Counted from the first letter of the stretch, positions 31,848 through 44,970 are shown. The stretch: 54,313 bases of DNA from Byssochlamys sp. IMV 00236 (GCA_001931875.2 MSJH02000495.1:1-54313), one strand, 5' to 3'. The notes: generated by a model from the letters alone, not told the origin. Program-made: numbers and translations.

Positions 31848-34602
31848 ATGGTTTTCAACGACTTGTCTGTACGTGCTCCTTCTCCTCCCTCAACGGGATA
31901 CAGTATCATCGATATCCGTACACCTACTAATGGTGAAGTCAAGGATAATGGTGATATCAAGGTCAGCCGTCCTCCTTCCCCTCCTCACTCTGCTGATGCT
32001 TCTGATGCTTCTGAAGATGCCTTTGATCACTCGGATTTATCCAAGACTATATTGGACTCCTTGGACAAGCCAGCTAACCAAAAGTCAATTCCTACCTATG
32101 TCTTGTATGATAAAAAAGGGTTGCGTCTATTCGACCAAATTACCTACTTGGACGAGTATTACCTGACTAATGCCGAACTTGATATATTGCAAAGGAAGGC
32201 TAATGAACTCGCAGCTCGTCTCGAAAATGGTAGCATGATTTTTGAATTAGGTGCTGGGTAAGTGATTGATGCAAGTGTGTGCGTGCGCGTGTGTGCGATA
32301 GTGTGTCTATGATTATACCCAATTACTAAACAGAAATATTAGTGCACTTCGAAAAACCCAAGTCATTTTACGAGCTATCGAGAAAAGACAAATTCATGTC
32401 GATTACTATGCTCTTGATCTTGATCAACATGAACTTGATCGTTCTTTAATGTCACTTGGTGAATTTCAGTATGTCAAGCTCTTTGGTCTTTTGGGTACTT
32501 ATGATCAAGGTATTCCCTGGATTAACCAGCACTTCACCTCCAAGGGAATCAAAAAGGCGTTCTTATGGCTCGGTAGCTCCATAGGCAACCAAACACGCCT
32601 TGAATCTGCTCTTTTCCTTAAGCGTCTACAAGAGATGTGTGTGGAACCAGGTGACCTGTGCGTCATTGGATTCGACAAGCGTAACCATACTGAAAAGATT
32701 AAAACTGCCTATAATGACCCCAAAGGTGTCACGCGCGAATTCATCATGAATGGTTTGGACCACATCAATCGAATTATGGGATGCGATAAGTTTATTGATC
32801 CCGCCTCGTTTGCCTATGACTCTGCCTATCTCGAGAAGCAAGGTCGTCACGTCGCTCATTACCGTGCTCTGGACAATATGGTTCTTAATTACCGAAGTGA
32901 TGCCTTTGATCGCACGATCCAGGTTAAGAAGGGTGAACTCATTCATGTCGAGCACTCGTACAAGTATTCATTCCAAGAGATCACAAGCCTTCTAGCAGCT
33001 GCAGGCTTAGATATGGCTGAGTGCTGGACAGATTCGAAGGACCAGTATCGGCTCGTATTGGCCGAGGTTCGTCCGTTTAAATTTGCGTGTAACGTTAATG
33101 CCGTTCGTGAAATTCTCTTTCCTTCAAAGAAGTCACTTGGTGAAGAGGAAAAGTCGATTCAATGTCAGCACTGTATCGACAGCAAGGATATATCTGCATA
33201 TAAACGTGAAGCTACCGAACTGGGTGTTTTCTTGTCAGAAAGTGACATATGGCCAATGGAATCACTTCCAACCTTGAAGGAGTGGAAAGAACTATGGAAA
33301 TCTTGGGACCTTGTTACTCAACAAATGATAAACCATGACACTATGCTCTTTGAACGCCCTATTGCCTTGCGTCATCCTTTTATCTTTTACCTTGGTCATA
33401 TACCTGCATTCCTTGACATCCAACTCTCTCGTCACAAGGTCGATATAGAAGTTGGCCCAGCAAACCCTACTCAACCAGAATACTTTGCAGACATATTTGA
33501 ACGTGGTATTGACCCTGATATGGATGATCCTACTCAATGTCATCCACACTCAGAAGTACCAAAGAATGACAGTGATTGGCCAAGTGTGAAGAGCATTCTA
33601 AAGTACCAACAAGACGTTAGAAAAAGAGTAGCAGATTTGCTAAACTTCTGGCTCAGTGAAGCGCGTGGTGCTCAATCAACTGCATGGATTGATACGGTTA
33701 TCAGAAGAAGAAAGCCAGCCCGTGCCTTGTGGATGTGCTTTGAACATGAAGCAATGCACCTTGAAACGATACTTTATATGCTTGTACAAAGTCCAAACAC
33801 GCTCCCACCTAAAGGCGTTTCTTTACCTTCATGGAAATTTGCAGCTGAAGCTGAAGCTGATATCATTCCTCTAGCAGAAGCTAGCTATATCAACATTGCT
33901 GGTGCTGCTTCAGTCATTATAGGTCACAATGATAGAGAAGAAGAAGATAATAACCCATCCTGTCAAAAGATTCAGAGCTTTGGCTGGGATAATGAAAGCC
34001 CTCAACGAGAATACAAGAACCAACGATCGTTCCGCATTCAAACTAGGCCTATTACCAATGGAGAATATCTTGCCTATCTCAAGGACATGGGTTCCTCTGA
34101 TATTCCTGCTTCCTGGTTGAAGCATGGTGATCAACTTTATGTACGAACCGTGTTTGGACCTTGCCCTATGGCATTTGCGAAAGATTGGCCAGCCCAAGTG
34201 TCTTATAATGAAGCAAGTGGATATGCAAAGTCAAAGGGACGTCGACTACCTACAGAACTTGAATTGACTCGATTCCGCCGAGAGATTGCCTCAGGTCCTC
34301 ATTCCAAGAAAGTACCAAACATTGGCTTCCTCAATTGGACACCTACTCCTGTTAATAATGAACAAGTACATTATTTGGGAGATGTCTGGGAGTGGACAGA
34401 CACCATTTGGGATAAATACGAAGGGTTCCAGTCTTCCGCAATCTATCCAGGGTATTCTGCTGATTTCTTTGATGGAAAACATCGTGTCGTATTAGGTGGC
34501 AGTTGGGCTACTCACCCCCGTATTGCTGAACGAGACACCTTTAGAAATTGGTATCAATCTGGCTATCCATATGTGTTTGCTGGTTTCAGACTATGTGAAT
34601 AA
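31848..34602 (+). CDS. EGT1: Ergothioneine synthase Egt1 (methyltransferase + sulfoxide synthase fusion)
   Basis: Two exons (31848-32257, 32334-34602), 892 aa. The N-terminal part (about 75-390) is an EgtD-type histidine methyltransferase: YDKKGLRLFDQITYLDEYYL, FELGAG/NISALRKT (across the intron). It makes hercynine from histidine and SAM. A DinB-like segment follows with the iron-binding H-x3-H-x-E (H608, H612, E614 in FEHEAMHLET) and an upstream His in HPFIFYLGH; the C-terminal FGE-sulfatase domain (about 640-892) ends VVLGGSWATHPRIAERDTF...FAGFRLCE. Together these oxidatively join cysteine to hercynine. The order matches fungal Egt1. The first 65 residues are a Pro/Ser-rich extension (RPPSPPHSADASDASED). 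A separate lyase, not seen here, would finish the pathway. Confidence 0.95.
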
Positions 34603-34818
34603 GCCTTGTTTTTTTTTTCTGCGCATATTTTTTTCATCATTCATGCATCAATAAATGCTTTAAACATTTTTGCGCTTATACATTTGTTAAAGAAGTGTCC
34701 ATTGTGTTAAATATCGACTCATGATTTGGTCGATAAGCTTTTTATTTATTAGGTACATGTATGCTTAAGGATAATATTTACAATGACTTTTATTCTAGAG
34801 TAGCTTATCAAACCTCTT

Positions 34819-37800
34819 TTAGCTATAAGGTTTTGATTTCATGACCTCCTTCAAGAAGGGATGCTTCAATGCTTCAGCAGCAGATAATCGTTTCGAATCA
34901 ATTAACTGCAAGCAATTTTTCATGAGGTCCACTGCAAGAAGGTAATCATGCTTGTCCCATGTTTCAATGGTACCGTTATTAAAATATCTACATAATTCAT
35001 CCATGCCTATGGCACCTTCAGGCATATCAGGTATATTTGTTTTCAAATTTCGTCCTAGGAGTAGAAACATCAAAATCTGTTAAAGAATCTACATCATTAA
35101 AAACTCACCGTAGAATTTTGCAAACTCATGCACTTTCTTTGTACCAAACACAGAGATCAACTCAACAATCCCCGCAGCGCTGTCCTCAGGATCGAAAAAA
35201 GGGTATACGTTAGTCAAGAAACTCAACAGAATGACACCTACTGCCCATATGTCCATGGCTAACAACTAGTAAGTATTGTGTCGTTAATATCTTTTTCTTA
35301 CCTGTTGTTTGACGCATAGAGTGTAAATAGATCTCAGGTGCTCTAAACGAACGTGTGCCTGAACGATCAACGTGTATATGTTTTCTAAGTGATGAAATGA
35401 ATATACAGGTTCAGTTACCTTATTATTTGTTATTTACCTTTTATCATGTATAAAATATCCAGCAGGACCTTTTTGATGCTCGGTATATATAGGGTCTACA
35501 GTAGCATGTCGATGCCCAGGTTTATGAATATCATAATTTATCACTCTCTAATCAAATTGTAAATCTATGATCTGTCATTATTTACAAAGAATGTTTACCT
35601 GAGCAAGACCAAAGTCTCCAAGGTATCCGGTTTTAGTTGTTTTGTTATAAAGAAAGTTACCAGGCTTCACGTCGCGGTGAATAATCCCTTTTTCATGTAC
35701 ATACTTTAGCCCAATAAGCAATTCTGATATATAGTGTTTTAGATCTAGTAGCGTCATTGTGGGGTATATGTCCTTTGTAAGATAATTACATTGTTAAACA
35801 AAATATGTAAAGATGTATTTCTATTGCTACCTCAAAGTGATCGAATTCGATAAACGGAAGAACAAGGTATGTCACATCTTGATTTCTGAGAGCAGTAATC
35901 ATAGGAATAACACATGGAGATCCTCTATGGGGTATATTAGTAATTGTTTATAGATAAGCTCTTGTTAATGTAACCTTAATTCGGAAAGGCAGGATATTTC
36001 ATTAGCAACCCGTTTAGGAGAGCTGATGCCATATATCAATTTGATAGCTACAAGGTGATGGTCACTGTCAATTGCATTTTCGACTTTCTTTTGAAGGGAC
36101 CATGGCATATAATTTTCATATAAAAGATCTCGTGCCTTGTATACTTTACTAAAGGTACCTATTATCACATTGGTTAACTTATGTATAAGCAGCTATATAG
36201 ATATGCTCACCTCTTCCTGCTCTGTCAAGTAACTGATAATAATTTTTCAGTTCTGGAAACTCTGCATTTATAGTTTCTATTTCTTGTTGAATACGATCCA
36301 TTCTGACACTTGTAGTGACTGATTCAGCATCCGTATGATCATCGCAAGTACGCTGTTCTGTGAGGCTGTTTGGAATAAAGCTTTCCTCATTCTTTGTAGT
36401 CTCTGTAGGCTTTTCATTATCAGTATACACATTTTGTTTGTCATCAATTTTTTCAAAAAGAAAGTCTTCAGCCTGTCTTTGCACTTGTTCATCTTTTTTA
36501 TTTTCCACATCGACAAGATCTTCTTCGGTTTTGCTATCATTCTTTTCATCCGTTTCATCTTTGTCTTCTTTATCTTCAACCTCTTCATCTTTGGCCAAAT
36601 TCTCTTCAGGCTCTCCTTCTACAACAAAATCTTCTTCTGGTTGTCTATCGGCGTTATCTTCTTTCAAGGTATTTTGAGTGTTTTTCACCTTTACAACTTC
36701 ATCCAAATTCTCAACATTAGCTTCACTTTTTTCATTGATAGACGACATTGGTATTTCATCGCTTAGCATTGTTTCAGTTTTAAACAATGACTCATCGACC
36801 ATTCTTTTACTAGCTTTTATCTCTACTTGCTCGGTTGGATATTTGGGTACATCCGTTGTGTGGCATATGGCTTCAGTCGTATGACTAGCCTCTTCTGAAG
36901 TGTCTATCTCTTTTCCACTCTCAATGCTATGGTCTAAAGTGGGTTGCTCTTGAACATCTTTTACCGTCAATTCCTTGATATCGTTTGACATAGACTTTGG
37001 CTCATTCAAGATAACATTCTCACTTGGCAATACATTTTCAGCATCTGTTGCGGCACTGTCAACTGTCTTGACAGCCTCTGATACTGTTACTGCTGTAGTG
37101 ATGTTCTCCAAATGATCTATTATAGTAGCTTTTTCTGCATGTTGTTCAATTACTAATTCTTCTTTTGTGATATCATATTCCACACTAGGGTTTTCTGCGG
37201 TACCTTCTTTTTCCATTAAAGCTTCCTCTTCTAAAGCCTTTATTTCTTGTTTCTTATTTACAACTCGATCTTCAATAGCAGGCTCGTTTACAGATTTTTC
37301 ATTGATGGTTTCTTTCAAATTGGCCTCTTCAGCGATCGATGTACGGGTTGCAGGTTCTTCTACTATGGACCGCTCCATTACGCATTCATTTGCAACAGAT
37401 TCTTCTAAAATAAACTTGTCTATTACACGTTGTTCTACAACAGGTTCTTTTAGCAAAAGTGGCTCTTCTTCAGGTTTTTCAGAAATATCATCTGTTGCAA
37501 TAGGTTTATCTACTACAGAGTTTTCTACAAAGCTTTCCTTTGGGATAACAACTTGCATTATAGGCTGTTGTTCTATTGTTGACGTTGGCTCTATTATATT
37601 ATCATCCACATTACATTCTTTAGTTAATGATGCATGTGCTTCAGTTTGCTGCTTTTTAGCTCGCGTATTTCTGTGTTTTCTGGTTGGTGTCTGTTCAGTT
37701 ATCAGATCAGGTACATTCGCGTCATTAAGATCAAGTATAGGGGTATTTTCATTATTCTTTTTAGGAGCCTGTCTCCTACGACGTTGAGGCTTCGCTTGTG

Positions 37801-38878
37801 CCGTCTCAGGTGTGGCTGCTTCTATGGTTTGTTGTCCAGTTGATTCCATCTGTGCATCTACCGTCTTTTTAGACCTTGGTTTTCGTGTCTTTTGGTTACT
37901 GTTTTCTTTAGCAGAAAGTGGCGAATGTTCAAATATTATTGTTGCAGCACCTGGTAAGTTTTGTTGCTGTTGTTGTTGTTCAGTGTTGTTATTATTCTTT
38001 TGTGTCCTTCTGGCTCTTGGCTTCTTGTTGTCTATTTTACGCTCGCTTTCATAAGCTGGAGCAGGGATGTTGGGTGAATTAAAGTTTATAATCATTTCCA
38101 ATGGCCGTGGTGGAACAGCTTCATTATAGTACTCTTTTGGTTCCATTACAAAAGGTGGTGGTAATGAGCTGCGCGAGATAAAATTTGCGTTTTGACCGCC
38201 AAAGTAATTATTTATCTGTGGAAACTGTTGTTGTTGTTGTTGTTGCTGTAATGGTATTGGTTGTCCTTGGTGAGGCTGTTGTGAGGATATTTGCTGGCGT
38301 TGGATATTCATATCATTTGGCATAAAAAAATGTGGGTGAGAAGGAAACATAGCCAGATAAGGTGGTACCGAATAGGGGTTATTATGCGATCTATTATAAT
38401 ATTGTGTTGCATATAAATGTTGTGCTGCAGCAAATGCTCCAGGCGATTGAAGTGGAGGTATTAATTCTGGATGGACGGGATATTGATGTGGTATATGCTG
38501 GTGTTGCTTGACATGGTTGACTTGTGGAATGGGTAATGTATGTGTTGACATGGAGTGATCTATATGTTGGTTCGATTCATTTGTAGATCTCGGAGGAACA
38601 GATCTAGTTTGTTCCTGAAGCTTTTGACTTGGAGTTGGACTCTTTGGTTTCTTCATAGAGTAGTAATATTTCCGAAGTAAATTTGCCTTTAAGGAGCCAT
38701 GACTCTGAAAGCAGGCATCAGCAAAGGAATCGTATGCTTCTAGTAAAGATATTTCATTTTTTAATGAAGGGAATATAAAGCTTTTAGGCGACCTCTTTCG
38801 TATATTTATTGGAGGGGAATGCCTTGGAGTAATATTTGTGTTTGCTGTAACTACAACTGGAATGCCACGACTGTCCAT
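34819..38878 (-). CDS. CDC7: Cdc7/Hsk1-type protein kinase with a giant disordered N-terminus
   Basis: Eight exons: 38878-36211, 36158-35975, 35924-35831, 35772-35599, 35547-35438, 35384-35302, 35258-35109, 35054-34819; 1232 aa. The kinase occupies the last 345 residues: glycine loop GRGTFSKVYKARD (crossing intron 1), VAIK, HRDVKPGN (about 1015), DFGLAQ (about 1035), GTRSFRAPEIYLHS and AMDIWAVGVILLS. The Cdc7 traits are the GTFSKVYKA loop and a separate insert exon (HKPGHRHATVDPIYTEHQ) between DFG and the GTR-x-FRAPE segment. Cdc7-Dbf4 phosphorylates MCM to fire replication origins. Cdc7 proteins are usually 500-600 aa; here about 885 residues precede the kinase in one exon: Gln runs, four basic clusters (near 285, 330, 363, 400; KKPRARR, RKPRSKK, QRRRRQAPKK) and a long acidic Glu/Val-rich stretch. 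The Met at 36301 could start a kinase-only form. Confidence 0.85.
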
Positions 38879-38880
38879 TG

Positions 38881-39902
38881 AAGTTTAAGCAAACTATAAA
38901 AAAATTTTTTTTTCTTCGCCTGTCAATGATACAACATACAAACAATTGTTTCTGAGTTTTATTTACGCAAAGGGAAGCAGCTGAATGACTTTGTGTTGTT
39001 TTCTTCACAAATCTTTGCCAGCATGTAATATGCTCGTAAATATTGTTGCGGTTTTGCTTAACATCATAATAGATGGAGTTCTTTGCGAAATTGTACTTAT
39101 CCGAGTACACATTTAAAAAGCTTTGGATTTGATTTGTGGCTGTTTCAGTTAAGAAGTCTGCAGAAAGAGTTGGTAGCTTTTTAGCAGAGATCTCCGTTTT
39201 GAGCTTATGACAAACATCAAACACATCAGTCTTTATCACCTTCTTTATTTCTTCTTCAGATCATCCTCTTTCTCTCTTCCATGTCTTGAGTAAACTTTTT
39301 AATTTTTTCTTGCTTTTTTGAAACAGAATTCAAAAACCTACGAAGCTGGTTCCCAAAGTGAAGGGTACTATTGTTGATATACGCTGCATGAGTCTTTGTG
39401 CCTTCATATTTCGCGATTTGCTGAACATTTGTTAATTTTATAGGTATATAAGAGGCATGTTGACAATATTTCTCTATATATGGGCGTATTAGACTTCTTG
39501 CCATACGTGTCTTGTCTGAAAGTTGGGATCTGCTGGTAACACTGCTGTCTTTGGTCTGTCGATCAACTAGGGCCAAGAATACCCCTTCAAAGAAGCTTTT
39601 TGTTATGTACTTTTCCAGTTCAAATTGATCATTTTTTTCGAATTCGTTTATAAAAATAAACTTGGAGAAAGCAAATGTATGGCCAACGAGATCGTTTACA
39701 ATATTCACTAATTCTTCAAGGGCAGGTTTATACTGTTCTTTTCATCCAATCGTAGATAACGAGGACTTGATAGTCGATATTCACTTGAAGGTTGACAAAG
39801 AAGAAGTAACTGCTTCAGCTGTCTAAGAAATAAAATATGTATAAGATGTGATGTATATGTAGCCTTATATGTGTGGGATGAACTTACTTCCTCTGCTAGC
39901 AT
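38881..39902 (-). pseudogene. Decayed N-terminal region of a Fanzor-type (TnpB-related) mobile-element protein
   Basis: Three overlapping minus-strand frames form one broken protein. Blocks in order: EELVNIVNDLVGHTFAFSKF, then DKTRMARSLIRPYIEKYCQH, then INNSTLHFGNQLRRFLNSVS, then (after a frame change near 39256) LTETATNQIQSFLNVYSDKY and NSIYYDVKQNR, then (after another frame change near 39050) YLRAYYMLAKICEENNTKSF joined to SCFPLRK and a stop. The order HFGNxLRxFLN ... YDVK ... YLRAYYML ... KxFxxFPLR is what I know from the N-terminal half of Mucoromycota Fanzor-like proteins. The RuvC nuclease half is absent: the reading ends two bases before the CDC7 start codon. A short 5' exon (MLAEE/) may lie at 39902. 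Family assignment is from motif memory. Confidence 0.5.
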
Positions 39903-40442
39903 AATAATATAGTGGTTCTCGAAATAACGCGAGATTTTTTGAATATGAACAAAGATTTGATAGCTTTACTCAATAATGTACGTTAATAATTATATGTGAA
40001 TAATGGATAATATCTTACTTTGTTTAAATTATAAAGTATTTTATTGTCAAAAGAAAAGAAAAGCGATAATGTAGTTAAACTGTTAATTAATTTTGATTAA
40101 TATGACAATATATCTTCCAGTAAAATTCATGTAATTGTCAGCTTACATAATATAAGGCATAAGGGTAAAGCTCTCATCAAGAAGAGCCCCTTTTAATATG
40201 CTTTTGATATCTCATCAGCAGTCTTTCAATCAGAATGAGAAAAGGTAAATAAGGTGGACCATATTCTCCATCAAATCTCTGTAACTGTCTCTTTTTGAAA
40301 AGGTCCATAAAGGATTTTTATTTAGTTTCACTTGTAAATTTGTAATGATCTCTACTGAAAATGGAATTTGTCCAATAAAATCTTCCAGTGATCTCTTAAA
40401 GGCTTTGTGATTGTCTCTTTTTAGGTTAAAAAAAAGTTTTAT
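39903..40442 (-). other. Intergenic region with an exon-like open segment (40185-40440)
   Basis: Minus-strand frame of about 65 codons (NHKAFKRSLEDFIGQIPFSV...) right after the YNC13 stop. If a 41-bp GTGAAA...AAAAAG stretch were an intron, it would continue as RQLQRFDGEYGPPYLPFLIL and KHIKRGSS to a stop at about 40190. There is no ATG for it, and no splice from the upstream gene fits the phase. It also contains two similar AAAAAGAGACARTYACARAG words about 115 bp apart. Either a pseudogene or an unrecognised last exon. The remaining 39903-40180 is AT-rich with nothing visible. Confidence 0.3.
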
Positions 40443-43400
40443 TTATCTTAGAGGTAACGTATTCTCATTCACAGGTGTCAAGTCATTTGTTGGAACCTCG
40501 GGAACAGGTGGGATTTCTTGCTCTTTAGCACCTTGGCTTATACTCTCTGCAGGAGCAGTTTCGGCGGGAGTTGGGTAATTACGTTTCTGAAACTCGGTGT
40601 GAAGAAAGTCTCGGACTTGTCTACCTTTACGCATACGAAGAATACGTAAAATGGTATCCGCGTTTGGCAATTCAATAGACACTGATTTCCTATTGGCTGA
40701 AGGTTTTCTCTTTTTGGCAGTGTTCTTTGAATGGTAGACAGATTTACTTCTATCTGCTTTCCTTCCGCCCCTTAGTTTCATTTCTACTTGATTCTTCACA
40801 ATGTTATTGTATCCTTCAATTAGTTGTTCTGTTTCTAAGTTATAGGCTGCATTGATGGCTAAGAGTGCATAGTATTGTGAATTTTCAAGTTTATCCAAAG
40901 GTACTGCATCAGCGTCTTCACCACCATTAAAGAGTACTTTAAGAAGCTTTTGATATAGACATTAGCATATTTTGAATATAAATACATCTTATAATATTAC
41001 CTCTAGCCATTTATATACAACATGAAATTCATAATCATCCAAAGGCTTTAATTCAGACAATTGTTCAGAAAGTGGCGGTAAGAGAACACCTTCTAATGCT
41101 ATAAGAATTTCTTTCCAAATCTTCAAAACGATGGTTTGCATGTTTGTCTCTGATAAGTTGTCATTCAAAATCTTCAAATTCCTTTCAAGATAGTCTATTA
41201 ATGGCACAATAGCTTCTTCACAGTCTTGAAGGGTTGGATCAACGTGTTTTGTAGTTCGTGAAAATGAAGAAAAGAAGCTACGATCACGACCAAAGAGTTT
41301 ATCCAAAGTTTTTCTGCTTAATATTTGACGGAAATAGCTACTCATCTTTAGACCATAGAGTAAGTATATGTACATTATTAAAGCGAGTAATAGGCTTACC
41401 TTATCCACAATCAAACCTGCCACATCATTTTCTGCTCTTCTCAACGTTCGGAAGGCTTTACCAAACCAGAATTGAATGTCATCTTTTTCTCCTTCCATAC
41501 TGATACGTAAAATAAGCTTTCCTTGAGGAACAAAGTTCAACACCAACTCATGTGTTTGATAATCGTCAAAATACTCGGGCGATAACTTGAACCAAACACC
41601 ACCACACTCTTCATCTGCACCAATCAAGTCTTCATCATACACAAGAGCCAATACATCCACTGTCTTTTCTGTAAGCCAAATATCAAACACTTGATCCCAG
41701 CGAGGATTTAATGTTTCATACACAGTCTTTGTTCTGGTAATTGGTTTGTTATCGATCTCTAGTACGATATATGGATCACTCAGTCCATTATTATCAGAAG
41801 GTGGTAAATTCTCGGCTCTGACAATTTTGATAGAATACAGGTAGTTTTGTTGTTCAGAAACCGACTTTTCAGCAGGTAATTGAGATCCATATTCTCGCAT
41901 TTCTTGGGCAATTTCATCCACGTCCATGTTTTGATACAATCTGTCAAGCTTAAATCTTGCAGCTTCAATGTTGTTCACCTTGACACATGTCTATTTTTAT
42001 ATAAATGAGTTGGTTATTCCTTTTATAACATTTTTGTATTTACCTCTGCAACAAAATCAGCAGGGACATCAGAACTACTTTTACTCTGAGGTCGTCCTCC
42101 AATCAGTTGATAACGAGCTCTGTCAAAAAAGTTTCCGCTTCCATGTGGATCCCCTTCACGTACTGCTCGAGGATAAATGTCTGTCGTGATCATATCCTCC
42201 AGTTCCATCGTGTACTGTTCAAGAGCAACACCAATGACCTTAGATAACGCCGTATTAAATCTGCATTCTTGTATTCTATTAGGCCATTCTAGATTTTGGA
42301 CAAACTCAACAGCCTGATGGAACATGGTGAAGAGATCCACCACTGACGAGGAGTGTAGGGTTGTTTCATTGATAGGCTTGAACTCGTCTTGTTTGATCGC
42401 ATTGCTTACCCATTCTGGTGTGGCTTCATTTGTAGACTTTAACCATCGGCGAACGTGGGTCAAGAACCATGATTCGACTTTGAAGAGTGCAGACTTTTGC
42501 TTTGGTCCATATTGATCGTAAAGTCTCTTCAACGTCAGCACTTTGTCATAGAGCTCAAATGTCAGTTCAATGGGCGCCTGTTTTGCTTCTGGTAAAAAGG
42601 CCCAATTTTCCATTTCTAAAACAAAGAATGGCATTTGACGAGCCATGATAATACCTGGGATATGTAAAGACCTACCAAAAGGTTCAATATGGACGTTCCT
42701 TTTTATATATTACATTTTTACCCTTTTAATGGCTTCTTAAACCTCTTTGCTACAGTGACTAACTCTTTGATCAATTTATCTGCCAAATTCATCAAATTGG
42801 TCATATCGTCATTTTTAGGATTGAGCACTGATTTCTCCAACACACGCCATCGAGATACAGCTGCACCCTATTAACAACTATGAATAAATATACATATATA
42901 TATCCTTGATGTATGCTATTACTTACAGCAATTGTCTCTTCTAGCGAGAGGAACTGTTCCAGAGGATTTGCATGATCTTCCAGATAGGCAGGATTTTCAT
43001 ATATACTATCCAGTAATGCAACCTGATCCTTAACGAGAGCAGGACTATGTGTTTTTTTTTTTAAAGTATAAAAGTCATTAGGTCTATATACATATATGTC
43101 TCATGGCTATTTTTACTCAATATCCCAGTATCTACTGAGTGATTCAGCCAAGGCACGAAGACAAGTCTGGTTTAACCCCTCAAAGACACGAATCAAACTT
43201 TCTCTCTATATGTAAATTGGTTAATATAAACAAAAAGAAAAGACTATTTCACTTACATCATTAATCGTCCAGTTCTGAATCTCATTCTCCTTGAGACATT
43301 TATCTAGAGCACGAATAGCTTCTCTGGCGTCATCGATAGCATCATGTATATCAATTTCTTCGGTATCCATACGTGTTTTGATCAATTCGAGATAAAGAAC

Positions 43401-44724
43401 AGACCTGAAAGGCGCAGAGAGTCTCCATGTGTTTGAACACTCTCGTAACAAATCGTCTGAGGCCTGTGATAACACGCTGGTTTTGGCCTTTTCTGTGTCA
43501 GGCGCAATATTGGTATCAAGATCCATACACATGTTCATCAACAAACGGAAATAAGAGCGAGGATCATTAGGAATATAAGTATAAGGACTGTCATCGGTTG
43601 GACTTGTGTTATAAACAGAGCTTCTTCTCGAATCACTTGATCTCCTTCCGGCGAGCAAGTTGGTTGAACCAACGTCCTGTTCAGACTTGTTGGTCAGTGT
43701 CAAGTTGGGATTCATGACCATGACAGTCATTAAGCCATTGAGATATTTCTTTTCTCTTGCAACCCAAAAATCATAAGCCTGTTGCGATGCAAAATCCTCT
43801 CTTCTGCCTGGAAAAGGTTGATTTGTATTGATTGCATTAATGCATTGTTTTAAATCCAAAAGGTAATTCTAATAAAAGGGGATTAGCAATAATTAAAACT
43901 ACTAGATGATATCTTACCGCCTCAGTACAAACAGGTAAAAGGTCACGTATCTTTTGTCTATGAACTGAACTTTCGATTTGGAATAGGTTCTGCACTGTCT
44001 TGACCATAGGAAAGTTTTCGACCATGTCTAATGTATCAGTTGTTGAATTACCGCTGCTACTACTATTTCTTTGTTCTGTTGCGGGTTGTTGTTTTGATTT
44101 CGGAAGGATTGATCTCTGTAAGGATTCGATATATTCGGATGAAGCAGCGGATGGTGCATCTTCTCTCAAGACGAGTAATAGGATTTCCGTAAATCGAACC
44201 ACATATCGATCAAGATCCTTAAACCATATGGCTGGGTTAGGATCTGTCTTTTTGAGTTCAGCTTCACTTAGTTTGAGGAAGGTAACCACAAGGTCGTTAA
44301 TGGAGCCCTGAGGTCTAAAACGGTGCTGTTTTACTTCATCCCTCATGTGTCGAACTACCGAGATGAATCTTCGATCGATATATTCTGACTTGGAAACATC
44401 TTTGCCATCTTTAATATCGTCCAGTCGTCGCATTAAGCCCACAACTACTGGCTTTGTCAGTTTATTGCTTTTCTCGCCACCTTCATCTCCTACGATTTTA
44501 TCTGCCAAATTTCCAAACACATCACTCATGCCACTCAAGTGAACTGAGTGTCTATTACTGCTAGTATCTTTCTTGGGCTCCTTGAGTGACGCTTTACTGT
44601 TTTGTTCAAGACAAGCACGTATAGCACAACGAAGAGTGTAGTCATAGACGAGTGCGGGGTTGAGTGTTCTTATTGTTCTCTTTGCGCTTCCTCCTCCACG
44701 TCGGAGAGTAGAGGAACTTTTCAT
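40443..44724 (-). CDS. YNC13: Munc13/Ync13-like protein with MUN region and internal C2 domain
   Basis: Nine exons (44724-43918, 43868-43257, 43205-43117, 43044-42927, 42867-42722, 42671-42044, 41990-41400, 41345-41001, 40946-40443) give 1279 aa; all joints keep phase. A conserved block precedes the C2 domain (VPADFVAE/TCVKVNNIEAARFKLDRL), then C2 at about 850-960 with Ca2+-loop-type residues (NNGLSDPYIVLEID, VYDEDLIGADEECGG) and the second Munc homology domain after it (LDDYEFHVVYKWLE/LLKVLFNGG). The C-terminal 100 residues are Lys/Arg-rich then Pro-rich. In fission yeast Ync13 supports vesicle fusion and cell-wall integrity during cytokinesis; metazoan Munc13 primes exocytosis. The 54-nt intron 7 is a multiple of three without stops, so retained-intron protein is possible. 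Divergent from APS3 over 246 bp. Confidence 0.85.
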
Positions 44725-44970
44725 TTGCTTTCAAGGGGGTTTGCTTTATAAAAATATAATCAAAAAAGAAGAAATAGAAATAAAAGAACCACAGTAAACA
44801 GCAGCCCTCTTTTGTGCCTGACACAAAAAAAAAAAAATTAAAAAACTAAGCTACATTTGGGCTGAGAACTTTTTTTAATGGAGAAAATCTCGGAGAATCA
44901 AACAATAAGGTAGTAAAACTGGCTTAATGTCCATAACTCTTTTTTACTTTTCCGATACCCTCTCTTCTTA

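Noticed and set aside
36335..38054. Long plus-strand frames opposite the CDC7 N-terminal exon (for example 37167-37787)
   Set aside because: Mirror images of the Glu/Lys-rich minus-strand coding sequence; Ser/Phe-rich with no domain.
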